From Tillus elongatus (lineage: Eukaryota > Arthropoda > Insecta > Coleoptera > Cleridae): 64,000 nt of DNA. Shown piece after piece: positions 1 to 13,434 of the stretch (position 1 is its first letter; each line of letters starts with the position of its first letter). Under the pieces are notes generated by a model, which was given only the letters and a program-made list of their open reading frames with translations, was not told where the DNA came from and did not search any database. Both the position numbers and the translations under genes were made by a program. Location of the stretch: contig OZ023262.1 in NCBI GenBank assembly GCA_964006375.1, forward strand, positions 194,422,407 to 194,486,406, in the 5' to 3' direction.

Positions 1-639
1 CAAATAGATTTAGTCAACCAAACAAAATGTTTATTGGTGTCACGGGCACGAGTTATTTTTAAGTTAAATCTTTGTTACAAAAATGGCATAATCTACGAAA
101 ATTCTTTGAAAATATTCAACAAAAAGCAGGTTTTCTACGAAAATAATGAAAGCCTTTGAAAACCTAATATTTTCGCACGCGAGCTAAATTTTCTTTTGTT
201 TGCCCCGCTATAGATCTGAATTACCCAATTTTCTCGTATCCTATTGCGCCAGTTTTCGTATAGCTAAAATTAATTAATAAATCATCTGCTACATGCGACT
301 CGAATTCACTGAATATAAATGTGTGGGCTTCACCGCCATATAAATCTTGTCGTTTGATACACCTCTTCAAACATTGATATCAGAGCACAGCTCTGGGAAG
401 GCAGAGGTATTTATCTCTATTTATATAACCGATATCTCTTGTACAGTTTGCAACGTAGAACATTCGTCTTTGAGCTCTTATTCTAATCTTAAGTCCTCCG
501 AGGGTCTAACAGTTTCACTCTGCCTTTCTGTGTAATTGTTTCAGTAATCGCTGCATATTTCCAGTGCGATACATTTTGCGTAAGTTGTGTATACTCAACG
601 CAATATTATCAACACAATTAAGCGTAAATCATCTACTGA
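1..639. other. AT-rich sequence, nothing recognised
   Basis: No ORF with family motifs and no clear repeat module. A short open frame at 347-535 has no recognisable domain and is probably chance. Confidence 0.5.
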
Positions 640-2690
<2,051 letters not shown>

Positions 2691-2701
2691 CAATTTTTAT
2701 C

Positions 2702-2967
2702 ATGAAAATTGCTGTGGAAAGGAGTTTTCCTTATTATGTTATAATTGTAATGGCCGCACCTCAAAATAACAGGTAATCTATGATATGTCAATAATTTTTA
2801 ATTGCTACATCTTCAGATCATTCTAATCATGTTGTATTCGTATTTTTCCACACATTTTATTCTATTTGCTTCCTAAATTAATCGAATTTTATTGTTATAG
2901 TACCAAAGTTTATCACTCTGACGATTTGTTTGCTGCGTTTAAAGCACCTATCAAGATGGAGACGTGA
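2702..2967 (+). CDS. Candidate host gene 3' end: two exons, short protein or C-terminus
   Basis: Two open segments, 2702-2772 and 2901-2967, join in frame across a 128-bp intron with GT at 2773-2774 and AG at 2899-2900. The second exon opens only in the phase supplied by the first (AG + T). Joined, they give 45 residues from the ATG at 2702 (or 29 from the ATG at 2750), ending with an Asp-Asp and Lys-rich C-terminus and TGA at 2965-2967. The frame stays open upstream to a TGA near 2667, so the true 5' exon may lie further left. An AATAAA lies at 3071-3076, about 105 bp after the stop. The surrounding 1-3.3 kb is the least repetitive part of the window. I do not recognise the family. Chance splicing of short ORFs in AT-rich DNA is a real alternative. 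Confidence 0.3.
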
Positions 2968-3070
2968 TTCAGCCACGGAATGCTGATCTTTTATTTTAAT
3001 TAGCTTCAGTGATCTCGTCTACTGCTTTATTAAATATAATATTTTAATTTTGAATGTATAGTCTTTGGAA

Positions 3071-3076
3071 AATAAA
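3071..3076 (+). terminator. Candidate polyadenylation signal AATAAA
   Basis: AATAAA about 105 bp downstream of the candidate host stop codon, followed by a GT/T-rich stretch. Weak on its own because AATAAA is common in AT-rich DNA. Confidence 0.3.
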
Positions 3077-3344
3077 CGTTTTTTATGTAAGTCGCACACT
3101 TTTATTTCAAATACAAATTTTATATGATATTTTTTATATTATCATGCATTAAGGTGTTTATTTTTATTTATTTTGATTTGAATACTTAGCCCCTTGCATG
3201 CTTATCGACTTTTGTTTTCAAATTCCCCCTTTTTAACCCGTCTTTGGCAAGACATACAGTATTAAGAATTACGTACATTTTCCAAGATTTTCTCTTTCTA
3301 TTTTTGTAAATTTAGAAGCATTTCTGGTACATTAAAATTACATA

Positions 3345-3475
3345 TAAAAATTTAAACTGACACCGGATATGGGTTCTAGGGATCCTAGTTCGCGCTCATT
3401 TGCAAAAAAAAATTCAAAATTCCAAAGTCGGGATCTTCCCATTAGTGAATTTTTTCTACGAAAATCATTAAAATA
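3345..3475 (+). repeat. Unit U 5' end
   Basis: Contains GATATGGGTTCTAGGGATCC, GCGCTCATTTG, GTCGGGATCTTCCC and the left half of the hairpin (TTAGTGAATTTTT). Same order as at 27985, 48025 and 50010. Confidence 0.8.
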
Positions 3476-3949
3476 GCAAAGTATAATGGAAGTTTTAGTT
3501 CGTTAGCGTCTTCTTTTATTTTTGAGATAATATTATTACGGAATTATATCAATCTTTTTATTAGCTGCACATTGAAGCAGGTATGTTATATAACCACATG
3601 AAAATGTTTGAAACAAGTAACATACCTATAGTAATTCTGAAAATAAATCTCCCATTTCATTTACCAAATATCGTAGAAATAACTAGCTCAATTTGAAAAG
3701 TTTGAATCAAAGTATAAAATCTGTTCGTTATTACACGAAAAAAAAATGCAGACAAAAAAGACAAAAATAGGCGCATTTAAATGCGTCAAATTGACAGAAA
3801 AATGCAAAGATTTTAGAAAACAATACAAAAAATTATGCATAATATTAGGTTTGCTAAATCACTGATTATGAATACGATTGTGTTTTTTTCATTAGAAATT
3901 TTGACAGAAATGAAATTTCAAGTTTAATAAAACTAAATTGACAATAATA
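3476..3949. other. AT-rich, nothing recognised
   Basis: Short A/T-rich spacer between two repeat modules with no coding motif. Confidence 0.5.
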
Positions 3950-4271
3950 AAAAGTCTGGACGCAGCAAGTGCGTTATGGAAGTGAACTTCCTTAAAATGT
4001 TTTTAATAGAAAATATGTATCTTTAATGCAAGCAGGAATCAATTTGGTCACCGGTATAACCTACATAGTAGGAACAATGTACCATATTTTACCAACATAA
4101 CTTGTTTAAAAATGTACAAAAATTTTCCGAAAATAAAATTGAAACATTTCCGAGAAAAGTCGTTTCCTAGCTGACGAACCTTATGTTAATAGCAAATTGC
4201 GTTATTGAATTTTCAAGCGTTTAATGAAAATTCGCTACGAAAACGCACTTACTGCGTCTCGATTTTTTTTA
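3950..4271 (+). mobile_element. GTGCG-ended MITE-like element
   Basis: Left end carries GACGCAGCAAGTGCGTTATGG. The right end carries the inverse, AACGCACTTACTGCGTC. The interior (CACCGGTATAACCTACATAG and the rest) matches 29843-30172 in the same orientation and 39286-39583 in the opposite one. About 320 bp with roughly 45-bp inverted ends, non-coding, so probably a non-autonomous DNA element. Confidence 0.7.
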
Positions 4272-4489
4272 CAAGCGCATCATATTTCGATGAAAAATGC
4301 AAAAATGCAATAAGGAATGTTAAAAAAATATATAGGTCTCACCAACAACTTATGGGCCATCCTGTTGTCAAAATAATTTTATAAGATGCAGCTCAAAACA
4401 CCCTATAGTTAACGTATACAATTTTTTCTCGTACCTTGCAAAATAACAATTATATTGAGCTTTACCGTAGACACGCGTCACACTGTATA

Positions 4490-4490
<1 letters not shown>
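4272..4490 (-). repeat. Module D (minus copy)
   Basis: Aligns with 39070-39285 and 57508-57737 in opposite orientation. Shared phrases are AAGATGCAGCTCAAAACACC and CATCATATTTCGATGAAAAA. On its own plus strand the family starts CAGGGTGATGCATTTCTACG, a Tc1/mariner-like terminal style. Confidence 0.6.
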
Positions 4491-5900
<1,410 letters not shown>

Positions 5901-6179
5901 GTGGAAGATCATCCCCGATCGCCTCTCTTCCTTCTGAAAATGCCTTAAAACACTGAAAAACCTCGGCTCTTGAAAAAGCACTGTCTCAGTATCCCAGCTG
6001 AAGTTCTGAAAAAGTTTCGGTTGCACTTTGCCCAAGCCTGAAGCAAAACCTAATAGCACACCGTTGCTCGAGATTAATATACTTATTTTTAGAACGCACT
6101 ACGAAAACCGGTTTCACGGGAACAACGATTTGATGTGGTCACTCGCTAAATGCTTAAAGCAATTCTTCATTAATGTGGG

Positions 6180-7400
6180 TTCAGTCAGCCTGCATTGACA
6201 TTGGTATCGGTATTGTTAGCGGATAAGTTGCAGAGGGTAGTTTTGGGAAGTACCACTTCTTAATTTGTAACTCTATGGCAGGGAGTACCACAGGGAAGCA
6301 TACTTGGACCACTACTTCTTACTATATATACTTCAAATATGTTTCGTTGTATCAAATTTGGAACTACCACCTCTACGCAGATGATACGCAACTTTACTAT
6401 TCATTCAAACTGGGAGATTTGGTTGCGACTCTTGGTTTGATAAAAAACGATCTAGACTCTCTGGTTTAAACTTCTAAAAAACATTTATTATTAATAAATC
6501 TAAAAAACCTACGTTATGGTTTTTGTTCTTGGAGAGGGGGGAGTTGGAGAGAGTGCGTCTGGAAATGGATGGTGCTGTTCTCCCTATTAGGCGAGCAGCT
6601 AGGAGTTTGAGGTTACTTGTGGATTCAGATTTACATTTAAGGGATTATATCTCTATGTGTTTGAAAAATCCTACTATGCCCTAAAACTAATTCATACACA
6701 GAGACACAGCTTGGATATATATCTTAAATTATTATTATAAGATAGTCCTGTTTTATCACAACTAAACTGTTGTGACGTTATCTATGGACCTTGCCTTGAC
6801 AGCATTTGTACTCGGAGGATTCAGACGCTTTGAAATTCACGTTTTCGGTTAATCTATGGCGTGAGTCGTCGGCAACGAATATCAGATAAGTTAGCACAGG
6901 CTGGTTGGCTCAACATGTATGACAGACGAATTCTACATATGCTAAGTTTCTATTATAAGTTAATAAAGGCCGGAAAACCTCGCTATCTACATAATCGTTT
7001 GACATGTCGAACGGATGTTCACAATTTGACTATCCGTCGTAAGACCTTAAAAGGTCCTTTTCATATAACATTGCGTCTATCCTTGGCTGTTTCGCTGTGG
7101 CCAACTCTGACAATTCTGTTCGCACATGTAAAAATAATTTCAAGCCATTCCTGTTTGAAAGGCAAACTAAACTGTAAGAGTGCATCTTAATATATTGTTA
7201 TTAATTTTGTGCTGCTCGATTTGTGTTCTGTTGCGGAATCGCAAGGAACTTTTTGTGACTAAGGCAGTGGAAGAACGAAGTTTCGTCTTTACACTGAGCA
7301 TCTGAACTGTCTTCCTTTTGTCTGCTGCATTATAATTAGGAATATAGTTAATTAATGCATGTAGAAGATGTAGAATGTATGCTGACAATAAAGTCTTGGG
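6180..7400 (+). pseudogene. Dead LINE (CR1/Jockey-like reverse transcriptase)
   Basis: Reverse-transcriptase motifs survive in shifted frames: GVPQGSILGP near 6280-6310 and YADDTQLY near 6374-6400, the catalytic Asp pair of the fingers-palm domain. About 550 bp downstream the 109-codon frame 6861-7190 resembles the C-terminal region of such LINEs (motif VHNL followed by a basic stretch). The region ends with AATAAAGTCTTGGG near 7388. Several stops and frameshifts separate the pieces, so it is inactive. The clade assignment is tentative. The sequence just after its 3' end (7391-7455) recurs at 51005-51060. Confidence 0.65.
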
Positions 7401-7435
7401 ATTTTAATTTATAATTATTGATGTTTTCTTCCCAA

Positions 7436-7555
7436 TGTTGTCTTTATTTCATTCATTCATATTAGTGAATTTTCTTAGAAAAAATTTCTTTAAATGACCG
7501 CGAACTAGGACCCCTAGAACCCATATCCGGGGTCAGTTTAAATTTTTATATGTTT

Positions 7556-7558
<3 letters not shown>
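7436..7558 (-). repeat. Unit U 5' end (minus)
   Basis: Inverse of the common 5' end: TTAGTGAATTTTCTTAG, GACCGCGAACTAGGACCCC, CCATATCCGGGGTCAG, then TATATGTTTAC into the TA tract that carries the errantivirus. Confidence 0.8.

Positions 7559-7646
<88 letters not shown>
7559..7646. repeat. (TA)n tract, left flank of the errantivirus
   Basis: About 88 bp of TA that ends exactly where the 5' LTR begins. The retroelement split this tract; the right remnant is 15274-15308. Confidence 0.95.
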
Positions 7647-7651
<5 letters not shown>

Positions 7652-7994
7652 CGTCACCATGTACCCAACTTCTATAAGTGACATTAGTACATTTCACAGT
7701 GACCCTGTTATAGAGAAAGGCATTGACCAGACATTGCTTAGTTTCAATTATTAAGTTTAAAGTACAATAAACTATAAAATGTATAATAATCATTTTACTT
7801 AGTATGCATATTTTACTTGCGACTGCTAAACGATGTTGCGTTAACAGTCGGTATTTGAAACTTATATAGTTCACATCTACTTGCTTTGTTCACTTCCATT
7901 TTATATTAATATTATTAGAATAGTAACACACTGTATTGTTTCCCTAAAATAAAGTTATATTTTTATGGAAACTTAAGTTTTGTGTTACCTAATT
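7647..7994 (+). repeat. 5' LTR
   Basis: 348 bp, from AAATACGTCACC to GTTACCTAATT. Identity with the 3' copy starts and ends at these positions. AATAAA at 7948-7953. The boundary is supported by the purine tract directly before the 3' copy. An alternative start at AGTGACATT (7677), which resembles other errantivirus LTR starts, would leave 30 bp of env tail outside the LTR and is less likely. Confidence 0.9.
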
Positions 7995-8011
7995 GGCGCT
8001 GCATGAACATG
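7994..8011 (+). other. Primer-binding-like site
   Basis: TGGCGCTGCATGAACATG begins at the last base of the LTR, as expected for a tRNA primer site (TGG complements the tRNA CCA end). I cannot assign the tRNA from memory. Confidence 0.55.
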
Positions 8012-8188
8012 ATGCCAAAACGGCATTAAATATAATAATCGCCGGTTTATTTCAATAATTTATTTGGCATTAAAGAACCGAAAAATTAACAGTGTTTCAA
8101 ACGCTCCAGTTTCAAACATTGTATCAACATCAAGTGACCAAAAGTGATCCAAGTTCCAGAAAAACTCCAAAAGAAGGCCTGTTAGGAG

Positions 8189-8205
8189 ATGAATATCCTG
8201 TGAGT
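8189..8205 (+). promoter_or_regulatory. Leader ATG plus splice donor for env mRNA
   Basis: An ATG at 8189 is followed 8 bases later by GTGAGT at 8200-8205, a strong donor. Joining 8199 to 13381 keeps this ATG in frame with env and adds a short hydrophobic N-terminus, which env alone lacks. The frame arithmetic is direct from the sequence; the splicing itself is inferred. Confidence 0.7.
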
Positions 8206-8248
8206 ACCTTCCTTTATCTTTCACTGTGAATTTATGATTGCATCTCTT

Positions 8249-8520
8249 GTATTTTCAAGCATTTCTGCTTCGAAATACCTTGTCAATAATTAGTATTAAA
8301 TCTACTGTATTTTCAAGCATTTTTGCTTCGAAATACTTTGTCAATAATTAGTATTAAATCTACTGTATATTTCAAACATTTTTGCTTCGAAATACCTTAT
8401 CAATAATTAGTATTAGCTATCGTATTTTCAAACATTTTGTTTCAAATTGTTTCAACAAAAAAATTATTCGTGTTAAATCCCAAGTATTTCCAAACCATTT
8501 TGGTTCAAAATACTTTAAGA
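8249..8520 (+). repeat. 58-bp tandem repeats in the retroelement leader
   Basis: Copies start at 8249, 8307, 8365 and 8422, with a weaker fifth near 8485. The unit carries CATTTTTGCTTCGAAATAC and CAATAATTAGTATTA. It lies between the primer site and gag, the place where the Drosophila gypsy element carries its repeated insulator. Confidence 0.85.
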
Positions 8521-8709
8521 TATTAAAGAATTCTTACGTTAATATTTTATTAATAAATTAAAACCAGACAAACCTATTTAGCAATAATACTTTTATATTG
8601 TGTATCAGCTTATTTGAAGATTTAAGTAGAAATAACGTTTAAAAATTAATTATACCCGATATCTGAAAAATACTAACTCGACAAAAAATAATAAACTATT
8701 TTAGTCATC

Positions 8710-9693
8710 ATGTCACATAATAAAGGCGACATCTCCTTGTTATCTCAGGAATCTATGATGATCCCAGAATACAGTGGAGGTTGTAGACATTTAAATTATT
8801 TTATTAGACAATGCGAACTGTTTATTATAAATTACAAAAAAGAGAGTACAGAACAAAATGCTGAGCATCACAATAGAATGATACTCGAATTTATTAAATC
8901 AAAAATTGTACAAGATGCTCGAGATATTATATTATCTCTAGAAACTAGTTCATGGGAAAATATTAAAAATGGCCTTATGGCACAATATTCAGACCCACGC
9001 TCTGAAAATCTCTTGTTAACAGACCTCACTACCTGTTATATGACAAAAAATCAAACAGTTTTAGAATTTCATAGCAAAATTAAAGAAAAATTGAAAGCAC
9101 TTTATGAGAATATCGAATTACAGGATTTAGGTACCGAAATTAAAATTTATAAGAAAAATTACTTTACTGAAATGGCTGTAACATCATTTAAAGTCGGCAT
9201 ACTAGAACCGTATTTTAGTCATTTAAGACTAGTAAATGTAACAAGTTTAGAAACGGCTTTACTTGAGTGTCACCGCATAGACAACGAAATAAAACAAGCA
9301 GATTTCATAAATAGCTTAAGAAATAAATCACATCCTTCTTCACAAAAACAACCCCTAACATTTTTAGAAAAAATTGCTTTACCAAAAAGACCGTTACCTC
9401 AACAAAATATTAATTTCGTACATAGATTTCAACAAACACCCTTTTTACGACAAAGACCTAATTTCCCCAGTAAACCTATATCCAATTTGAGAGCTCTACC
9501 ACAAAATAAAATTTCTCCGACAAATAGTCAAGTTTTCCGCCATCAGCCACCTCAAAATTCATCTGTATTTAACAGAACAAAAAATACTTTTTCGACACCC
9601 CCACAAAGACAAAATCGACAATTTGATCAAACTACACCCATGGAAATATGTAATCTAGAATATCCGAAAAGAGATGACAGATTATGTATCTGA
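8710..9693 (+). CDS. gag: Errantivirus Gag (3' end frame-broken)
   Basis: 327 codons from the ATG at 8710. It would form the capsid/nucleocapsid precursor that packages the RNA. Residues 1-190 are a helix-rich capsid-like region; 200-320 are basic, Gln/Pro-rich and without a CCHC zinc knuckle, as in other errantiviruses. The frame stops at 9691-9693. A different frame, open from 9659 to the TAG at 9815-9817, encodes an acidic Asn/Glu-rich tail typical of this family's Gag end and overlaps the pol frame. Gag would have to change frame inside 9659-9693, where an A run lies (9667-9670). A single-base indel or an assembly error there is the simplest reading; a programmed shift is possible but unusual. 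Confidence 0.8.
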   Translation: MSHNKGDISLLSQESMMIPEYSGGCRHLNYFIRQCELFIINYKKESTEQNAEHHNRMILEFIKSKIVQDARDIILSLETSSWENIKNGLMAQYSDPRSENLLLTDLTTCYMTKNQTVLEFHSKIKEKLKALYENIELQDLGTEIKIYKKNYFTEMAVTSFKVGILEPYFSHLRLVNVTSLETALLECHRIDNEIKQADFINSLRNKSHPSSQKQPLTFLEKIALPKRPLPQQNINFVHRFQQTPFLRQRPNFPSKPISNLRALPQNKISPTNSQVFRHQPPQNSSVFNRTKNTFSTPPQRQNRQFDQTTPMEICNLEYPKRDDRLCI

Positions 9694-9762
9694 CGAATTA
9701 CAACCCGAATATTATTTGCAATGTGTCGAAAACGAAAACCTTAATGATTATTCCGGAAATGA

Positions 9763-12700
9763 GCCAGAAAATCTGGATTTTCAGGAAGAAGCCTCGGAAA
9801 ATCCCTTGTCACCCTAGATATAAACAATATTATGACACTACCCAAATTACCGTTTTTAGTCCTACCATCTTTAAATTTGAAAATTCTTCTGGACACGGGA
9901 GCTTCAGACAGCATAATAAATCCGGGCCCTGCATATGAATTTTTTTCAGAGTACATTTTCAAAAAGCCCTTTTCCGTAAAATCTGTAGGAAAAATTACAA
10001 AAGGAAATGATAATGTCAGATACCCCCTGTTAAAAGAATACGGCATACATTTTCCATTTTCATTTAGAGTAATAAAATGGCATGAGAGGTTTGATGCTCT
10101 TATAGGTTCCGAAGACTTTAAAAAATTAAAAACCAAACTAGATTATGAAAAAAGAACAGTAAAATTTAGAGAAATTGAATTACCTTTTTATTTTGAAATA
10201 AATCCCCTAAATTTTCAACCCTTTTCACAAACTTGTACTACCCATATTCAAATACCTGTAAATATTGAAGACGGAACAGTTTTAATTCCAGAAATGGAAA
10301 ATGAATTAGTTCATATACCAGAATCCATAGCTGAAGCTATATCTGGCTTTTGTTCTATACCATGTACAGTAAAAAATAAGTCACAAATCGCTGAAATTAA
10401 CTTTACAGAACAAATTGAAGTAGAACCCATCCAAAATTTTGAAGAAACACCTAAATTTCCCAACTCAGTTCAAGTCGACGTGAGACAACAATTGAGAACT
10501 GACCATCTCAATTCTGAGGAAAAACAAAAACTATTTAAATTATGTCATCAATATCGAAATATTTTTTATCACGAAAACTCGGATCTTACATTTACAAATG
10601 CTATTAAACATCATATTAGAACTCGCGATAATGATCCCATACATGTAAAATCTTACAGGTATCCATATCACCTAAAAATTGAAATACAGAAGGAAATTCA
10701 AAAATTATTAGACAATAAAATTATTAGGCCCTCTACCTCTGCTTTTTGTTCACCCGTTTCGATTGTCCCAAAAAAGCTAGATTCCTCTGGAAAGAAAAAA
10801 TGGCGATTAGTCATTGACTACAGGAAACTCAACGAAAAAACGATACTCGAAAAATATCCCTTACCTAGAATAGAGGAAATCTTAGACAACTTAGGAAAGT
10901 GTACTTACTTTACTACTCTCGATTTAGCTCAAGGGTTTCATCAGATCGAATTAACCCCTGAAAGCATTGAGAAAACAGCCTTTAGCGTAAACAATGGGCA
11001 TTACGAGTACGTTAGAATGCCCTTTGGTCTCCGGAGTTCGCCCTTAACCTTCCAACGCGTAATGGATAATGTTTTTAGAGAATTTCTGTACAAAAACTGC
11101 TTTGTTTATATGGACGACATTGTCATATTCTCCAAATCCCTTCAGGAACACCTTATCCACATTAAACAAGTATTTAAAAAATTACAAGATGTTAACTTAA
11201 AGGTACAGCTAGATAAATCAGAGTTTCTTAGAAAGGAAGTTGAGTTTCTAGGCCATGTCATTACAATTGACGGCGTAAAACCAAATCCAAGCAAAATTGA
11301 ATGCATAAAAAATTATCCTATTCCGAAAACACAAAAACAAATAAAAGCTTTCTTAGGACTTGTTGGCTATTACAGGCGTTTTATAAAAAACTTTGCCAAA
11401 ATTGTTTATCCCCTCACAAAATGTCTAAAGAAAGATTCTACTCTTAACTTTAATGATCCAGAATACGTCAATGCATTTTCGCAGGCTAAAGAACTTATAA
11501 TAAATTCACCCGTCCTAACATATCCAAATTTTGATAAAGAATTTCATCTGACAACCGACGCAAGTAATATAGCGTTAGGAGGCGTATTGTCTCAAGACAA
11601 TAAACCTATCGCATTTTACTCTAGAACGCTTAATTCAGCTGAACGAAATTATAGCACTATTGAAAAGGAATTACTATCAATAGTGGAAAACACTAAACAT
11701 TTTAGACCTTATCTTTTCGGACGAAAATTTACTATAGAAACAGACCATAAACCTCTAGTTTGGCTTTTTTCGATAAAAGAACCAAATTCCCGTTTAGTTA
11801 AATGGAGGCTTAAACTAGAAGAATTTGACTATGAAATAAAGTACAAAAAAGGAAAGGATAACGTTGTAGCAGACGCCCTTTCAAGAACAGAAATCAATGC
11901 GGTAGAAGATGATATAGATCTTGTGTCCCTTTTAGGCAACGCGGACCCTTCAGAACTAAGAGTTCTCGACGACAACGACCTTATAGAATTAGGAATCGAC
12001 CCTCAACCTGACCAGAATAATAGCGAATCTCAAACCCAACATACTTCTTTAGAAAATCCTGTATTTTGCTTACCTATATCGGAAGGCCCAATCAATCATT
12101 TTAAAAATCAAATTTTAATTTATCACGGATCGGAAAAACGTGAAATAACTACAAACCTTTTTAAAAATAAACAAATCAAAATATATTTACAAGAAGGTCA
12201 TGAACTACAACAACTTAACACCTTTCTTAAAGAAAAAATCAATCCGTCTAATGTATACGGTATCTTATTCGAAACCCAAGAAATTGAGAGATTATTTATG
12301 TTAGTAGCCTCAGCTCTTTTTAACAGTTCAGTAAAAATAATAAAATGCAATAAACAAGTCGAAAATGTTACATCAACTACCGTACAGAAACAAATTATTC
12401 AAAATTACCACCAAAATAACCACAATGGCATTAACGAAACTTACGAACAGCTTAAATTAAATTACTATTGGCCTAACATGAAAAAATCCATAAATGATTT
12501 TATAAACAAATGTGACATTTGTCTGCAAGCCAAATATGAGCGACGACCCTATAAATTACCCTTTTCCGGACCCTTGTTAGCCAAAAGACCTTTTGAAGTA
12601 ATTCATGCAGATGTGTTCAGTTTTGAGAACCATAAATTTCTTACGATAATAGACTTGTTTAGTAAATATGCACAAGCTTATTACATTAAAGATACAACAG

Positions 12701-13434
12701 CTCTGACGATTTTAAGTAAACTCAGACACTATTTCTCTCATCATAATTACGTTTCAACCCTCGTATGTGACTCTGGCAAAGAATTTGATAATGCAACCCT
12801 TAAGGAATACTGCGACCTATTTAACATAAAATTACACATAACTACTCCTCAAAACCCAAACTCAAACTCCCCAGTTGAACGACTTCACTCAACTATATTA
12901 GAAAAATTAAGAACAATGAAGTTGGAGAATCCGTTAGAAAAACCTATTGATCTTATCATAACCTGTATTTTAATATACAATCAATCAGTTCACTCATTAA
13001 CAGGTCATAGTCCCTTTTCCCTTCTTTACGGCCCTTATGACAAACTTGAACCTATAGACCCCCACAAAACATTGTATGAAGAATATAACCATAGAAGACT
13101 TAAAGAAATATTACCCTTTTTCGATCAAATATACAAAAAATCTAAAGAAAAGTCAGAAACTATTCTTAGAAAAAGAAATGAAAATCGTAATGAGATACCG
13201 CAAATACAAACTGAACAAGTAGCTATTAAAGTACCTTATGTAAAGAAAACTAACCCTTTATATAAAATTTATCATAATCCAGTTCAAGTGAATCAAAACA
13301 AACTACTTTTACCTGATTCCCAAAAGAAAACAGCCCATTTGAAAAATGTAAAAAGAGTGAAAAAGACATTTTCTTTGCAGGAACATCATCCCCCTGATGA
13401 TGGCCCTCAGCCAGGTCCATCAACTAGAAGTTAA
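9763..13434 (+). CDS. pol: Errantivirus Pol polyprotein (PR-RT-RNaseH-IN)
   Basis: Frame open from 9763; first ATG at 9832 gives 1,200 residues (numbered from that Met). Protease DTGAS at 21-25. Reverse transcriptase has LDLAQGF near 363 and the catalytic YMDD at 426-429. RNase H has TDAS around Asp576 and TDHKP near 636. Integrase has a zinc-binding H860-H864-C894-C897 set and the catalytic triad D927, D980, E1016, with 35 residues between the last two as in retroviral-type integrases. All catalytic residues are present and there is no stop. The frame overlaps the gag-tail frame by 55 bp (9763-9817), consistent with expression by a -1 shift. I saw no textbook slippery heptamer there. It ends 38 bp inside env. 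Confidence 0.95.
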   Translation, partial: ARKSGFSGRSLGKSLVTLDINNIMTLPKLPFLVLPSLNLKILLDTGASDSIINPGPAYEFFSEYIFKKPFSVKSVGKITKGNDNVRYPLLKEYGIHFPFSFRVIKWHERFDALIGSEDFKKLKTKLDYEKRTVKFREIELPFYFEINPLNFQPFSQTCTTHIQIPVNIEDGTVLIPEMENELVHIPESIAEAISGFCSIPCTVKNKSQIAEINFTEQIEVEPIQNFEETPKFPNSVQVDVRQQLRTDHLNSEEKQKLFKLCHQYRNIFYHENSDLTFTNAIKHHIRTRDNDPIHVKSYRYPYHLKIEIQKEIQKLLDNKIIRPSTSAFCSPVSIVPKKLDSSGKKKWRLVIDYRKLNEKTILEKYPLPRIEEILDNLGKCTYFTTLDLAQGFHQIELTPESIEKTAFSVNNGHYEYVRMPFGLRSSPLTFQRVMDNVFREFLYKNCFVYMDDIVIFSKSLQEHLIHIKQVFKKLQDVNLKVQLDKSEFLRKEVEFLGHVITIDGVKPNPSKIECIKNYPIPKTQKQIKAFLGLVGYYRRFIKNFAKIVYPLTKCLKKDSTLNFNDPEYVNAFSQAKELIINSPVLTYPNFDKEFHLTTDASNIALGGVLSQDNKPIAFYSRTLNSAERNYSTIEKELLSIVENTKHFRPYLFGRKFTIETDHKPLVWLFSIKEPNSRLVKWRLKLEEFDYEIKYKKGKDNVVADALSRTEINAVEDDIDLVSLLGNADPSELRVLDDNDLIELGIDPQPDQNNSESQTQHTSLENPVFCLPISEGPINHFKNQILIYHGSEKREITTNLFKNKQIKIYLQEGHELQQLNTFLKEKINPSNVYGILFETQEIERLFMLVASALFNSSVKIIKCNKQVENVTSTTVQKQIIQNYHQNNHNGINETYEQLKLNYYWPNMKKSINDFINKCDICLQAKYERRPYKLPFSGPLLAKRPFEVIHADVFSFENHKFLTIIDLFSKYAQAYYIKDTTALTILSKLRHYFSHHNYVSTLVCDSGKEFDNATLKEYCDLFNIKLHITTPQNPNSNSPVERLHSTILEKLRTMKLENPLEKPIDLIITCILIYNQSVHSLTGHSPFSLLYGPYDKLEPIDPHKTLYEEYNHRRLKEILPFFDQIYKKSKEKSETILRKRNENRNEIPQIQTEQVAIKVPYVKKTNPLYKIYHNPVQVNQNKLLLPDSQKKTAHLKNVKRVKKTFSLQEHHPPDDGPQPGPSTRS
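13368..13381 (+). promoter_or_regulatory. Splice acceptor for env mRNA
   Basis: TTTTCTTTGCAG/G, a pyrimidine tract plus CAG ending at 13380, lies 16 bp before the first env ATG inside the end of pol. The phase matches the leader donor at 8199/8200. Confidence 0.7.

Noticed and set aside
8249..8520. CRISPR-like array
   Set aside because: Contiguous 58-bp tandem copies without unique spacers, inside a eukaryotic retroelement.
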